Part shown: positions 46,394 through 54,159 of the stretch, one piece after another
Position numbering within the stretch: the first letter of the stretch is position 1
Layout of the letters: each line of letters begins with the position of its first letter
NCBI RefSeq assembly: GCF_030552895.1
Contig: NZ_CP130649.1
Coordinates: 992,001-1,056,000, forward strand
Length of the DNA: 64,000 nucleotides
Direction of reading: 5' to 3'
Source: Tatumella ptyseos
Lineage (GTDB): Bacteria > Pseudomonadota > Gammaproteobacteria > Enterobacterales > Enterobacteriaceae
The notes under the pieces: generated by a model
What the model was told of the DNA's origin: nothing
The model's database searches: none
Seen by the model: the letters and a program-made list of their open reading frames with translations, nothing else
Program-made: the position numbers and the translations under genes

Positions 46394-46822
46394 ATGGCTA
46401 GATCGCGCGGTCGCGGACGTCGTGACTTAAAATCAGAAATTAATATCGTCCCTCTATTGGACGTATTACTGGTTCTATTACTGATATTTATGGCTACGGC
46501 GCCAATTATTACGCAAAGCGTTGAAGTTGACTTACCCGATGCGACAGACTCTAAAACGGTTTCAAGCGACGATAACCCACCGGTAATCGTTGAGGTTGCA
46601 GGGGTGGGGCAATATAGCATTGTTGTGGATCACAATCGTATGACACAACTCCCTCCTGAACAGGTGGTCAGTGAAGCGCAGCGTCAGTTAGCACAAAATC
46701 CTAAAACGGTTTTCCTGATTGGTGGGGCGAAGGAAGTACCGTATGACGAAATTATTAAGGCGCTGAATCTTCTGCACCAAGCAGGGGTAAAATCAGTGGG
46801 CTTAATGACACAACCCATTTAA
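46394..46822 (+). CDS. tolR: Tol-Pal proton channel subunit TolR
   Basis: ExbD/TolR family protein of 142 residues. A single N-terminal membrane segment (INIVPLLDVLLVLLLIFMATAPI) contains the essential membrane aspartate; the rest is a periplasmic domain ending QAGVKSVGLMTQPI. It is 14 bases after tolQ and 25 before tolA. Confidence 0.97.
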   Translation: MARSRGRGRRDLKSEINIVPLLDVLLVLLLIFMATAPIITQSVEVDLPDATDSKTVSSDDNPPVIVEVAGVGQYSIVVDHNRMTQLPPEQVVSEAQRQLAQNPKTVFLIGGAKEVPYDEIIKALNLLHQAGVKSVGLMTQPI

Positions 46823-46847
46823 TAGTGAATCATATCGGGAATCGTGA

Positions 46848-48431
46848 GTGTCGAAGTTAACGGAACAAAACGATAAGTTAAAAAGAGCCGTGATCATCTC
46901 CATAGCGCTACATGTTGTATTAGTCGCTATACTGATCATCAGCTCAATGAATGAACATATCGAAACAAGCTCTGGCGGTGGTGGCGGCAGCGATATCGAT
47001 GCCGTGATGGTCGATCCTGGAGCTGTAGTCGAACAATATAACGCGTCAAAGCAGAGTCAGTCCGACACTAAGACCCAACAAGCTAACCAGGCAGCAGCTC
47101 AAGCGAAAGCTAAGGCCGCTGAACAGGCTAAAGAAGCCGCAGAACAAGCTAAGCAAGCCAAAGCTGAGGCGGCAGAGCAAGCGAAGCAAGCGGCGGCCCA
47201 AGCCAAAGCTGAGGCGGCAGAGCAGGCGAAGCAAGCGGCGGCCCAAGCCAAAGCTGAGGCGGCAGAGCAAGCGAAGCAAGCGGCGGCCCAAGCGAAAGCT
47301 GAGGCGGCAGAGCAAGCGAAGCAAGCGGCAGCCCAAGCGAAAGCTGAGGCGGCAGAGCAGGCTAAGCAAGCGGCAGCCCAAGCGAAAGCTGAGGCGGCAG
47401 AGCAAGCTAAGCAAGCGGCAGCCCAAGCGAAAGCTGAGGCGACAGAGCAAGCGAAGCAAGCGGCTGCCCAAGCGAAAGCTGACGCGGCAGAGCAAGCGAA
47501 GCAAGCGGCTGCCCAAGCGAAAGCTGACGCGGCAGAGCAAGCGAAACAAGCCGCTGCAGAGGCAAAAGCGAAAGCTGCGCAAGAGGCTAAGGCTCAAGCT
47601 GCAGCAGAGGCAAAAGCGAAAGCTGCGCAAGAGGCTAAGGCTCAAGCTGCAGCAGAGGCAAAAGCTAAAGCAGCGCAAGAGGCTAAGTCTCAAGCTGCAG
47701 CAGAGGCAAAAGCCAAAGCAGCGCAAGAGGCTAAGGCTCAAGCTGCGGCAGAGGCAAAAGCCAAAGCAGCGCAAGAGGCTAAGGCTCAAGCTGCAGCAGA
47801 AGCTAAAGCCAAAGCAGCGCAAGAGGCTAAGGCTCAAGCTGCAGCAGAAGCTAAAGCCAAAGCAGCGCAAGAGGCTAAGGCTCAAGCTGCAGCAGAGGCA
47901 AAAGCGAAAGCTGCGCAAGAAGCTAAAGCTCAAGCTGCAGCAGAGGCGAAAGCTAAAGCTGCGCAAGAAGCTAAAGAAAAAGCTGATGCAAAAGCTAAAG
48001 CTGCTGCCGAAGCTAAAGCAGCTAAAGCCAAGGCCGCGAAAAATGATGCTGCACTTGATGATCTGTTAGGTGGATTATCTTCAGGTAAAAATGCACCGAA
48101 ATCAGCTGCGAGTGGCGGAGCTTCTGGGGCTGGACACCAGAAGAATGCTGGCGTTTCCAACGCTGCAATCCAGAGCTACTTAGGTCAAGTACAAAGCGCG
48201 ATTCAGAGTAAATTCTATGACTCTGATAATTACGCGGGCAAACAATGTTCAGTGAGAATTAAGTTGGCACCTGATGGGTTATTGATCTCCGCGGCCTCAG
48301 CAGGGGGGGATCCAGCACTGTGTCAAGCCGCACTGACAGCATCGAGGATGGCTCAGATTCCTAAACCGCCGAGCCAAGAGATTTGGGCTCAGGTGAAAGA
48401 TGCGGTTATTACCTTTAAACCGGGTCAATAA
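46848..48431 (+). CDS. tolA: Tol-Pal energy-transducing protein TolA with expanded repeat domain
   Basis: Spans the periplasm to connect TolQR to TolB/Pal. The 527 residues (E. coli 421) consist of an N-terminal membrane anchor (domain I, about 13-33, with SGGGGGSDIDAVMVDPGAVVEQY after it), a very long helical domain II made almost only of Ala, Lys, Gln and Glu (about 65-400), and C-terminal domain III (SNAAIQSYLGQVQSAIQSKFYD, GKQCSVRIKLAPDG, GDPALCQAALTASRMAQIPKPPS). Domain II is built from 9 copies of a 15-residue unit and 8-9 copies of a 16-residue unit. The start is GTG (MSKLTEQNDKLKRA). Confidence 0.97.
   Translation: MSKLTEQNDKLKRAVIISIALHVVLVAILIISSMNEHIETSSGGGGGSDIDAVMVDPGAVVEQYNASKQSQSDTKTQQANQAAAQAKAKAAEQAKEAAEQAKQAKAEAAEQAKQAAAQAKAEAAEQAKQAAAQAKAEAAEQAKQAAAQAKAEAAEQAKQAAAQAKAEAAEQAKQAAAQAKAEAAEQAKQAAAQAKAEATEQAKQAAAQAKADAAEQAKQAAAQAKADAAEQAKQAAAEAKAKAAQEAKAQAAAEAKAKAAQEAKAQAAAEAKAKAAQEAKSQAAAEAKAKAAQEAKAQAAAEAKAKAAQEAKAQAAAEAKAKAAQEAKAQAAAEAKAKAAQEAKAQAAAEAKAKAAQEAKAQAAAEAKAKAAQEAKEKADAKAKAAAEAKAAKAKAAKNDAALDDLLGGLSSGKNAPKSAASGGASGAGHQKNAGVSNAAIQSYLGQVQSAIQSKFYDSDNYAGKQCSVRIKLAPDGLLISAASAGGDPALCQAALTASRMAQIPKPPSQEIWAQVKDAVITFKPGQ
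47163..47567 (+). repeat. Tandem array of nine 45-bp units in tolA
   Basis: Units begin at 47163 and recur every 45 bp. Each encodes AEAAEQAKQAAAQAK or a one- or two-residue variant (T in unit 7, D in 8-9, E near the end of 9). DNA identity between units is very high; many differ only at third positions. Confidence 0.95.
47568..47999 (+). repeat. Tandem array of 48-bp units in tolA
   Basis: Eight units of 48 bp start at 47568, each encoding AKAAQEAKAQAAAEAK (one has S for A). A ninth, degenerate unit (47952-47999) encodes AKAAQEAKEKADAKAK. The array starts directly where the 45-bp array stops. Confidence 0.95.
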
Positions 48432-48541
48432 GTTAGCAGTAAAAGGCGATAGCGACAGGGAACGCTGGAGTATCGCATCAACGATCTTCAGATATTGGTA
48501 AACCACTTATCGTGAGCTGAGGCTCAGGTATGGGAGATAAA

Positions 48542-49837
48542 ATGAAACAGGCATTACGAGTAACGTTAAGCTTTTTTCTGCTAGTGTGGGCAGCTATCGC
48601 ACAGGCAGAGGTGCATATAGAAATTACACAGGGTGTCAATACAGCTCGTCCCATCGGTGTTGTGCCTTTCCAATGGAGTGGTGGTGGTTCAGCCCCTGAA
48701 GACATCGGTGGTATTGTTGCAGCCGACTTACGCAATAGTGGTAAGTTCAATCCACTGGATCGTTCCCGTCTTCCACAACAACCAACAACTGCCCAAGAAG
48801 TACAACCTGCTGCATGGTCAGCATTAGGTATTGATGCAGTGGTGGTTGGGCAGGTTAAAGGTAACCCTGATGGCAGTTACCAAATCAGTTACCAACTAGT
48901 TGATACGGCGGGTGCTCCAGGCACAGTTCTTTCACAGAACTCGTATAAAGTTACCAAGCAGTGGTTGCGCTACGCGGCTCATACCGCCAGTGATGAAGTA
49001 TTCCAAAAATTAACCGGCATTAAAGGTGCTTTCCGTACGCGCATTGCTTATGTCGTGCAAACCAATGGTGGACAATTCCCTTACGAACTGCGGGTATCAG
49101 ATTATGATGGCTACAACCAAAATGTTGTTCATCGCTCTAGCGAGCCATTGATGTCGCCTGCATGGTCACCAGACGGAAGCAAAGTTGCCTACGTTACCTT
49201 TGAAAGTGGACGTTCGGCATTGGTCGTTCAAACCTTATCAAACAGCAGCGTTCGTCAAATAGCGTCTTTCCCACGACATAATGGTGCTCCTGCGTTTTCA
49301 CCAGATGGGACTAAGCTTGCTTTCGCCCTATCTAAAACAGGTAGCCTAAACCTTTATGTGATGGATTTAAACTCAGGCCAGATTAGTCAAATCACTAATG
49401 GCCGTTATAATAGTACTGAACCGACTTGGTTCCCTGATAGTCAGAATATTGCTTACACTTCTGACCAAGGCGGCTTACCGCAAATTTATAAATTAAATAT
49501 CAACGGTGGAGCACCACAGCGTATTACTTGGCAAGGTGGACAAAACCAAGACGCTGATGTGGCGACCGATGGTAAATCTATGGTGATGGTTAGCACAGCA
49601 GGGGGTGCACAACACATCGCTCGACAAGATCTAGAGACAGGAGCAGTGCAAACATTGTCTAGCTCTTATCTGGATGAGACGCCAAGTCTAGCACCTAACG
49701 GCACGATGGTGATCTATAGCTCTACGCAGGGTTATGGTTCCGTATTGCAGTTGGTTTCGACCGACGGGCGTTTCAAAGCGCGTCTTCCGACGACTGATGG
49801 GCAGGTTAAATTCCCTGCCTGGTCGCCGTATATGTGA
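48542..49837 (+). CDS. tolB: Tol-Pal periplasmic beta-propeller protein TolB
   Basis: Periplasmic protein of 431 residues that binds Pal and TolA. A signal peptide (1-22, cleavage after AQA) is followed by an N-terminal domain ([14 protein letters not shown]) and a six-bladed propeller with repeated SPDG motifs ([51 protein letters not shown]). The ATG at 48542 has GGGAG five bases upstream and aligns with E. coli; a Met four codons earlier is not needed. Confidence 0.97.
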   Translation: MKQALRVTLSFFLLVWAAIAQAEVHIEITQGVNTARPIGVVPFQWSGGGSAPEDIGGIVAADLRNSGKFNPLDRSRLPQQPTTAQEVQPAAWSALGIDAVVVGQVKGNPDGSYQISYQLVDTAGAPGTVLSQNSYKVTKQWLRYAAHTASDEVFQKLTGIKGAFRTRIAYVVQTNGGQFPYELRVSDYDGYNQNVVHRSSEPLMSPAWSPDGSKVAYVTFESGRSALVVQTLSNSSVRQIASFPRHNGAPAFSPDGTKLAFALSKTGSLNLYVMDLNSGQISQITNGRYNSTEPTWFPDSQNIAYTSDQGGLPQIYKLNINGGAPQRITWQGGQNQDADVATDGKSMVMVSTAGGAQHIARQDLETGAVQTLSSSYLDETPSLAPNGTMVIYSSTQGYGSVLQLVSTDGRFKARLPTTDGQVKFPAWSPYM

Positions 49838-49881
49838 TGCATGTGTAAATATGTATGGCAAACTATAATAGGATTTTCGAA

Positions 49882-50412
49882 ATGCAATTCAATAAAGTGC
49901 TGAAAGGTTTACTGCTGGCTCTGCCAGTGTTAGCGGTTGCTGCATGTTCTTCTCACAAGAACAACAATGACCAATCAGGCTCTACCACTGGTGCGGATAG
50001 CGCTTACGGTAATGGCATGTCTGGCAATGGTAGCAACGGCAATATGTCTTCAGATGAGCAAGCTCGTCTGCAGATGCAACAGCTGCAACAAAACAACATT
50101 GTTTACTTTGGTCTGGACAAGTACGACATCCTGCCTGAGTTCGCACAGATGTTAGATCAACACGCTAACTTCTTACGTAGCAACCCATCTTATAAAGTGA
50201 CTATCGAAGGTCACGCGGATGAGCGCGGTACGCCAGAATACAACATCGCTTTAGGCGAACGTCGTGCTAACGCTGTTAAAATGTACCTGCAAGGTAAAGG
50301 CGTAGGCGAAGACCAAATGTCAATCGTCTCTTACGGTAAAGAAAAACCTGCAGTCTTAGGTCACGACCAAGCTGCATGGGCGAAAAACCGTCGTGCTGTA
50401 TTGGTATACTAA
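49882..50412 (+). CDS. pal: Peptidoglycan-associated lipoprotein Pal
   Basis: Outer-membrane lipoprotein that binds peptidoglycan and TolB. The 176 residues start with a lipoprotein signal ending LAVAAC (lipidated Cys22), a Gly/Asn/Ser-rich linker, then an OmpA-like domain ([48 protein letters not shown]). The ATG at 49882 follows AGGATTTTCGAA. It lies 44 bases after tolB. Confidence 0.97.
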   Translation: MQFNKVLKGLLLALPVLAVAACSSHKNNNDQSGSTTGADSAYGNGMSGNGSNGNMSSDEQARLQMQQLQQNNIVYFGLDKYDILPEFAQMLDQHANFLRSNPSYKVTIEGHADERGTPEYNIALGERRANAVKMYLQGKGVGEDQMSIVSYGKEKPAVLGHDQAAWAKNRRAVLVY

Positions 50413-50421
50413 GAGAAAACT

Positions 50422-51213
50422 ATGATTAGTAACTTCAGACTTCATACACTGGGTCTGTCGTTACTGATTGGCGTAGCGGCCGTTCCGGCCGCTCATGCCC
50501 AGGCGTCAATCAGTAGCGCTGGCTCGGGTTCGACAGAAGACCGTGTCACTACCCTCGAACGAATTTCTAACGCACAATCCCAACTTCTCCAGCAACTGCA
50601 ACAACAGTTGAACGATACACAAAGTGACATTGATTCACTGCGTGGCGAGATTCAACAAAATAGCTATCAGCTGAATCAAGTGGTTGAGCGGCAAAAGCAA
50701 CTTTATCAACAAATCGATATCCTAAGTAGCAGTGGGGCGGCTGCCTCTAGCTCAACTTCTGGTTCGAGCGATACTACTCAACAAACCTCTGAGACCGACC
50801 AATCTGCTAGCGATACAGCAGGCCAGGTGGGGACCCAGACGGGTGATGTGAATAAAGACTATAATGCGGCGGTCGATTTAGTCTTGAAACAGAATAAGCC
50901 TGATGATGCGATGTCGGCATTACAAGCTTGGGTTAAAAAATATCCAGACTCGACCTACCAGCCTAATGCGAATTACTGGTTAGGACAGCTTTACTACAAT
51001 AAGGGGCAAAAAGATGATGCCGCTTACTATTTTGCAACGGTAGTCAAAAAATACCCTAAATCGCCCAAATCAGCAGAAGCATTGCTGAAGATTGGGACCA
51101 TTATGAAGGATAAAAATCAGTTGGATAAAGCCAAATCTGTTTGGCAACAGGTGATTCAGCTTTACCCTAATACGCCTTCGGCGAAAGCGGCGCAAAAAGC
51201 CTTAGCAGGGTAA
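50422..51213 (+). CDS. cpoB: Cell division coordinator CpoB
   Basis: Periplasmic TolA-binding protein (formerly YbgF) that links PBP1B activity to Tol function. It has 263 residues: signal peptide (1-26, cleavage after AHA), a coiled-coil trimerisation region (about 40-105, LERISNAQSQLLQQLQQQLNDTQSDIDSL), a Ser/Thr/Gln-rich linker and a C-terminal TPR domain (DYNAAVDLVLKQNKPDDAMSALQAWVKKYPDS, ANYWLGQLYYNKG). It is the last gene of ybgC-tolQRAB-pal-cpoB. Confidence 0.96.
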   Translation: MISNFRLHTLGLSLLIGVAAVPAAHAQASISSAGSGSTEDRVTTLERISNAQSQLLQQLQQQLNDTQSDIDSLRGEIQQNSYQLNQVVERQKQLYQQIDILSSSGAAASSSTSGSSDTTQQTSETDQSASDTAGQVGTQTGDVNKDYNAAVDLVLKQNKPDDAMSALQAWVKKYPDSTYQPNANYWLGQLYYNKGQKDDAAYYFATVVKKYPKSPKSAEALLKIGTIMKDKNQLDKAKSVWQQVIQLYPNTPSAKAAQKALAG

Positions 51214-51300
51214 TGTTAAGATTTTTTCAGCAATTTCTGGCTGAATAGTGTCCGTGTCGCTGTAAAGGTAAGCAACTGATGATTTATTTTGAATTAATGG

Positions 51301-51328
51301 TTGCGCTGTCTCGGTAAATCAGTAATAT
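51301..51328 (+). promoter_or_regulatory. Promoter of the tRNA-Lys cluster
   Basis: TTGCGC (51301-51306), a 16-base spacer and TAATAT (51323-51328) are followed by a GC-rich discriminator GCCGCCG, typical of stringently controlled RNA promoters. An inverted repeat, GTCTCGG (51309-51315) and CCGAGAC (51341-51347), brackets the -10 region and start site. Confidence 0.75.
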
Positions 51329-51379
51329 ATGCCGCCGTTGCCGAGACAAACTTAAACAGTGTTTTTGGCAAGGAAAATC

Positions 51380-51455
51380 GGGTCGTTAGCTCAGTTGGTA
51401 GAGCAGTTGACTTTTAATCAATTGGTCGCAGGTTCGAATCCTGCACGACCCACCA
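51380..51455 (+). tRNA. tRNA-Lys (anticodon TTT), copy 1
   Basis: A 76-base cloverleaf: acceptor GGGTCGT/ACGACCC, anticodon loop CTTTTAA (UUU), T-arm GGTTCGAATCC, encoded CCA. First of three identical genes. Confidence 0.99.
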
Positions 51456-51492
51456 CTTAAGTGGGGACTGATTTTCCAGAATGATTTAAGAT

Positions 51493-51568
51493 GGGTCGTT
51501 AGCTCAGTTGGTAGAGCAGTTGACTTTTAATCAATTGGTCGCAGGTTCGAATCCTGCACGACCCACCA
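51493..51568 (+). tRNA. tRNA-Lys (anticodon TTT), copy 2
   Basis: 76 bases, identical to copy 1, after a 37-base spacer. Confidence 0.99.
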
Positions 51569-51587
51569 TCTTAATCATCCCTATTCA

Positions 51588-51663
51588 GGGTCGTTAGCTC
51601 AGTTGGTAGAGCAGTTGACTTTTAATCAATTGGTCGCAGGTTCGAATCCTGCACGACCCACCA
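51588..51663 (+). tRNA. tRNA-Lys (anticodon TTT), copy 3
   Basis: 76 bases, identical to the others, after a 19-base spacer. Its last 16 bases are the beginning of the downstream repeat array. Confidence 0.99.
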
Positions 51664-51671
51664 AATCTAGT

Positions 51672-51699
51672 AAAAAAGCACCCAGAAGGGTGCTTTTTT
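51672..51699 (+). terminator. Terminator in Lys repeat unit 1
   Basis: AAAAAAGCACCC, a 4-base loop, GGGTGCTTTTTT: a strong intrinsic terminator just after the third tRNA-Lys. Confidence 0.92.
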
Positions 51700-51841
51700 C
51701 GTTTCTAGGCTCAAACAGCAAATCGTGCTGGATGAGAACCTGCAGCAGGGTCGAGTCGAACGCAGTAAGACATCGTTGCCCTAGGCAACGACCCGCAGGG
51801 CGAGCGCAGCGAGTCATCCTGCACGACCGACCAAATCTAGT

Positions 51842-51869
51842 AAAAAAGCACCCTTCAGGGTGCTTTTTT
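51842..51869 (+). terminator. Terminator in Lys repeat unit 2
   Basis: AAAAAAGCACCC, a 4-base loop, GGGTGCTTTTTT; same stem as unit 1 with a different loop. Confidence 0.9.
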
Positions 51870-52012
51870 CGTTTCAAGGTTGCAATAGTTAATCATGCTG
51901 GATGAGAACCTGCAGCAGGTTCGAGTCGAACGCAGTGCGACAAGGTTGCCAATGTCAACAACTCGTAGGGCGAGTGTAGTGAGTGCATCCTGCACGACCC
52001 ACCAAATCTAGT

Positions 52013-52039
52013 AAATAAGCACCCTCTGGGTGCTTTTTT
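52013..52039 (+). terminator. Terminator in Lys repeat unit 3
   Basis: AAATAAGCACCC, a 3-base loop, GGGTGCTTTTTT; the A-tract side carries one T. Confidence 0.88.
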
Positions 52040-52179
52040 CGTTTCCAGCCTCCAATAGCAAATCGTGCTGGATGAGAACCTGCAGCAGGGTCGAGTCGAA
52101 CGCAGTGAGACAACGTTGCTAGGTAACGACCCGAAGGGCGAGCGCAGCGAGTCATCCTGCACGACCCACCAAATCTAGT

Positions 52180-52206
52180 AAATAAGCACCCTCTGGGTGC
52201 TTTTTT
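52180..52206 (+). terminator. Terminator in Lys repeat unit 4
   Basis: Same sequence as in unit 3 (AAATAAGCACCC ... GGGTGCTTTTTT). Confidence 0.88.
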
Positions 52207-52416
52207 CGTTTCCAGCCTCCAATAGCAAATCGTGCTGGATGAGAACCTGCAGCAGGTTCGAGTCGAACGCAGTGAGACAACGTTGCTAGGCAACGACCCG
52301 AAGGCCGAGCGCAGCGAGTCATCCTGCACGACCCACTAAATTCTGACATAAGCCAAGTATCTTAAAATAACCGCGCCAATAAATGCTGACGCGTTTTTTT
52401 ACCCGGATAAAAAAAA

Positions 52417-53181
52417 CTATCTTTGAGGGTTATGCTGATCGGCAGGTAAATTCCCGATGAAAGGGAGTCTTATTTGTAGCGGTGAAACGTTAATTCCAAG
52501 ATCCATACCCAATAAGTTGAACTCGATTCCTTCTTGTTCACCAATATTAATGCCTAATAGACCGAGTAACGATAATTGCACCCCTTTCCCAGAGGGCGGA
52601 CGTCCTATTGGATCGCTTAAAGAGCGATAATCCTTACCTATTGCATTGGCCGGCATATTAAGTTGTAGCGCCGGAACCTCACGTCCGATATGAGCAATGA
52701 AAGTATTACTATTTGGGCCTGGCCATGCATGATAAGTATGGGGATAAGGATAACTTCGTACCGCGGCTTCAAGACGTGGAATCATGGCTTCAGCGGACTC
52801 CCCTTGATGTTCTACCAAGATACGGGGACGTGCACCATACCAATAGCCATCGGCAATAGCATAGTCTCTTCTAATGAGATCGTTACTACGCCAGCCAATG
52901 ACATCATAACGTGTATAGTGAGTCTCGCCACGACGCTTGACCACCAGCCAAGTGTGCACGGCAAAGTGACCGCGCCAGCCGTAGGTTTTAGCAGCCAAAA
53001 CAGCGACTACAGCGCTATTTTTTATCGATGCGGGATCAGCTAATAGTCCTGCAGAATCTCGACGTGCAGCAGTCCAACTGTCTCCAGAGGCCGGACGCTC
53101 TGTCGCTAAGTCATGAAGGTAGCTGGCGAGTAAAGATAATAGCGCTATGATGACATAGGCGAGTAGGCATCGACGTAACAT
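52417..53181 (-). CDS. DUF3750-family protein
   Basis: A 254-residue protein of unknown function. An N-terminal hydrophobic segment (about 4-22) may be a membrane anchor or uncleaved signal. The DUF3750 core follows: WTAARRDSAGLLADPA, VAVLAAKTYGWRGHFAVHTWLVVKR, HYTRYDVIGWRS, and YHAWPGPNSNTFIAHIGREVPAL. The C-terminus (LLGLLGINIGEQEGIEFNLLGMDLGI) is Gly/Leu-rich. An ATG at 53181 is used; a GTG four codons upstream is closer than normal to its AGGGAG. It is divergent from pnuC, where E. coli has nadA. Confidence 0.85.
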   Translation of the reverse strand: MLRRCLLAYVIIALLSLLASYLHDLATERPASGDSWTAARRDSAGLLADPASIKNSAVVAVLAAKTYGWRGHFAVHTWLVVKRRGETHYTRYDVIGWRSNDLIRRDYAIADGYWYGARPRILVEHQGESAEAMIPRLEAAVRSYPYPHTYHAWPGPNSNTFIAHIGREVPALQLNMPANAIGKDYRSLSDPIGRPPSGKGVQLSLLGLLGINIGEQEGIEFNLLGMDLGINVSPLQIRLPFIGNLPADQHNPQR

Positions 53182-53314
53182 AATTATGACCACGCTCCCT
53201 TGAACGAATAGAGTTAATTAAAGTGTAGGAAGTCATACCGGAAACACAACTTAACTTGCAGAAGCTGAGGAAAATAGAGTAATTAAGAGACAAACCTTTA
53301 AGGGTGAGGTATGT

Positions 53315-53332
53315 TGTTTAGTATACTAAACA
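53315..53332. promoter_or_regulatory. NadR operator upstream of pnuC
   Basis: TGTTTAGTATACTAAACA is a perfect 18-bp palindrome and an exact match to the NadR box TGTTTA-N6-TAAACA that represses nadA-pnuC and nadB in enterics. It ends 12 bases before the pnuC ATG, so bound NadR would block transcription start or elongation. Confidence 0.92.
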
Positions 53333-53344
53333 TGAGGTGCGGCG

Positions 53345-54061
53345 ATGAACTTTTTCAGTATCAACACGTTGTTAGTACATATTCCTTTAGGTAAGCAAGG
53401 CTACGATTTGTCATGGATAGAAGCGGTTGGAACCTTGTGTGGTTTGCTATGTATCTGGTTAGCCAGTAAAGAGAAAGTCATTAATTACCTTTTCGGAATT
53501 ATTAACGTCCTACTATTTGCGGTGATTTTTTACCAAATTCAGCTCTATTCAAGCTTACTTCTGCAAATCTTTTTCTTAGTGGCGAATATCTACGGTTGGT
53601 ACGCTTGGAGTAGACAAACCTCTTCACAGCAAGCAGAGCTACAAATACGTTGGTTGGGAACTCGTGCACGAGGTGTATGGGTAGCTATCTCATTTGTCGC
53701 CATTGCGGTGATGACCATTTTTATCGATACCATTTTTGGCCACTTCGCCCGTTTCACGGTATTGCTTCTTAATTATTGTGGACTTCAGGCTCAACTACCG
53801 ACACTACAACCCGATGCTTACCCGTTTTGGGATGCCTGTATGACGGTATTATCTGTCGTGGCGATGATTTTTATGACCCGTAAATGGGTAGAAAACTGGA
53901 TACTCTGGGTCGTGATCAACCTCATTAGTGTTGCAATATTTACTCTACAAGGGGTTTATGCCATGTCGATCGAATACCTGATTCTTACCTTTATTGCGAT
54001 TAATGGTGTACGCCTCTGGGCAAGTAAAGCCTCGCAGAATGACGGTCCACACAGTTCCTAA
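53345..54061 (+). CDS. pnuC: Nicotinamide riboside transporter PnuC
   Basis: Facilitated-diffusion transporter for nicotinamide riboside, trapped inside by phosphorylation by NadR. It has 238 residues with about seven hydrophobic spans. Family positions include WIEAVGTLCGLLCIWLASKEKVINYLFGIINVLLFA, FFLVANIYGWYAW and FWDACMTVLSVVAMIFMTRKWVENW. GAGGTGCGGCG precedes the ATG. A perfect NadR box lies directly upstream. It is monocistronic here; E. coli has nadA-pnuC. Confidence 0.95.
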   Translation: MNFFSINTLLVHIPLGKQGYDLSWIEAVGTLCGLLCIWLASKEKVINYLFGIINVLLFAVIFYQIQLYSSLLLQIFFLVANIYGWYAWSRQTSSQQAELQIRWLGTRARGVWVAISFVAIAVMTIFIDTIFGHFARFTVLLLNYCGLQAQLPTLQPDAYPFWDACMTVLSVVAMIFMTRKWVENWILWVVINLISVAIFTLQGVYAMSIEYLILTFIAINGVRLWASKASQNDGPHSS

Positions 54062-54159
54062 TTTCTTGAAGGAAAAAGTGGCAATAAGAGTTTGCAGTTT
54101 GACAGCGGCACGTTAGAGTATCGCAGGGACAACAGCACACTTATCGTGATGGAATAATA

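Larger units (their letters stand above)
51648..52338 (+). repeat. Four tandem ~170-bp units with embedded tRNA-Lys fragments
   Basis: Units start at 51648, 51818, 51989 and 52156 (lengths 170, 171, 167, 167), and a last partial one at 52323. Each starts with the final 16 bases of tRNA-Lys, CCTGCACGACCCACCA (one base altered in unit 2 and in the last partial unit), then AATCTAGTAA and an intrinsic terminator. After a spacer comes a 20-base inverted match to the tRNA-Lys T-arm/acceptor (3 mismatches), a direct T-arm half (GCAGGTTCGA or GCAGGGTCGA) and about 60 bases before the next unit. No coding is apparent. Confidence 0.93.

Noticed and set aside
47046..47966. Long antisense frame (306 codons) with CCSLSLSLLRCFGF-type repeats
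   Set aside because: It is the mirror of the Ala/Lys/Gln-coding tolA repeats, which lack stop codons on the other strand. tolA is certain.
47163..47999. Regular short repeats that might suggest a CRISPR array
   Set aside because: Units are contiguous, have no unique spacers and lie in frame inside tolA.
51226..51246. TTCAGC/GCTGAA hairpin after cpoB
   Set aside because: The T-run precedes rather than follows the stem on the cpoB strand, so it is not an intrinsic terminator for it.
52290..52322. The word CGAGCGCAGCGAGTCA, which I recall from the flank of the ColE1-type plasmid origin
   Set aside because: Only about 16-17 bases match, no RNA I/RNA II or other origin features are present, and the word recurs in related forms within each repeat unit.
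51626..52349. Several overlapping minus-strand frames (60-124 codons) with Ser/Arg/Cys-rich, mutually similar translations
   Set aside because: They run through tRNA-Lys fragments and terminators of the repeat array; the similarity comes from the DNA repeats, and there are no ribosome sites.
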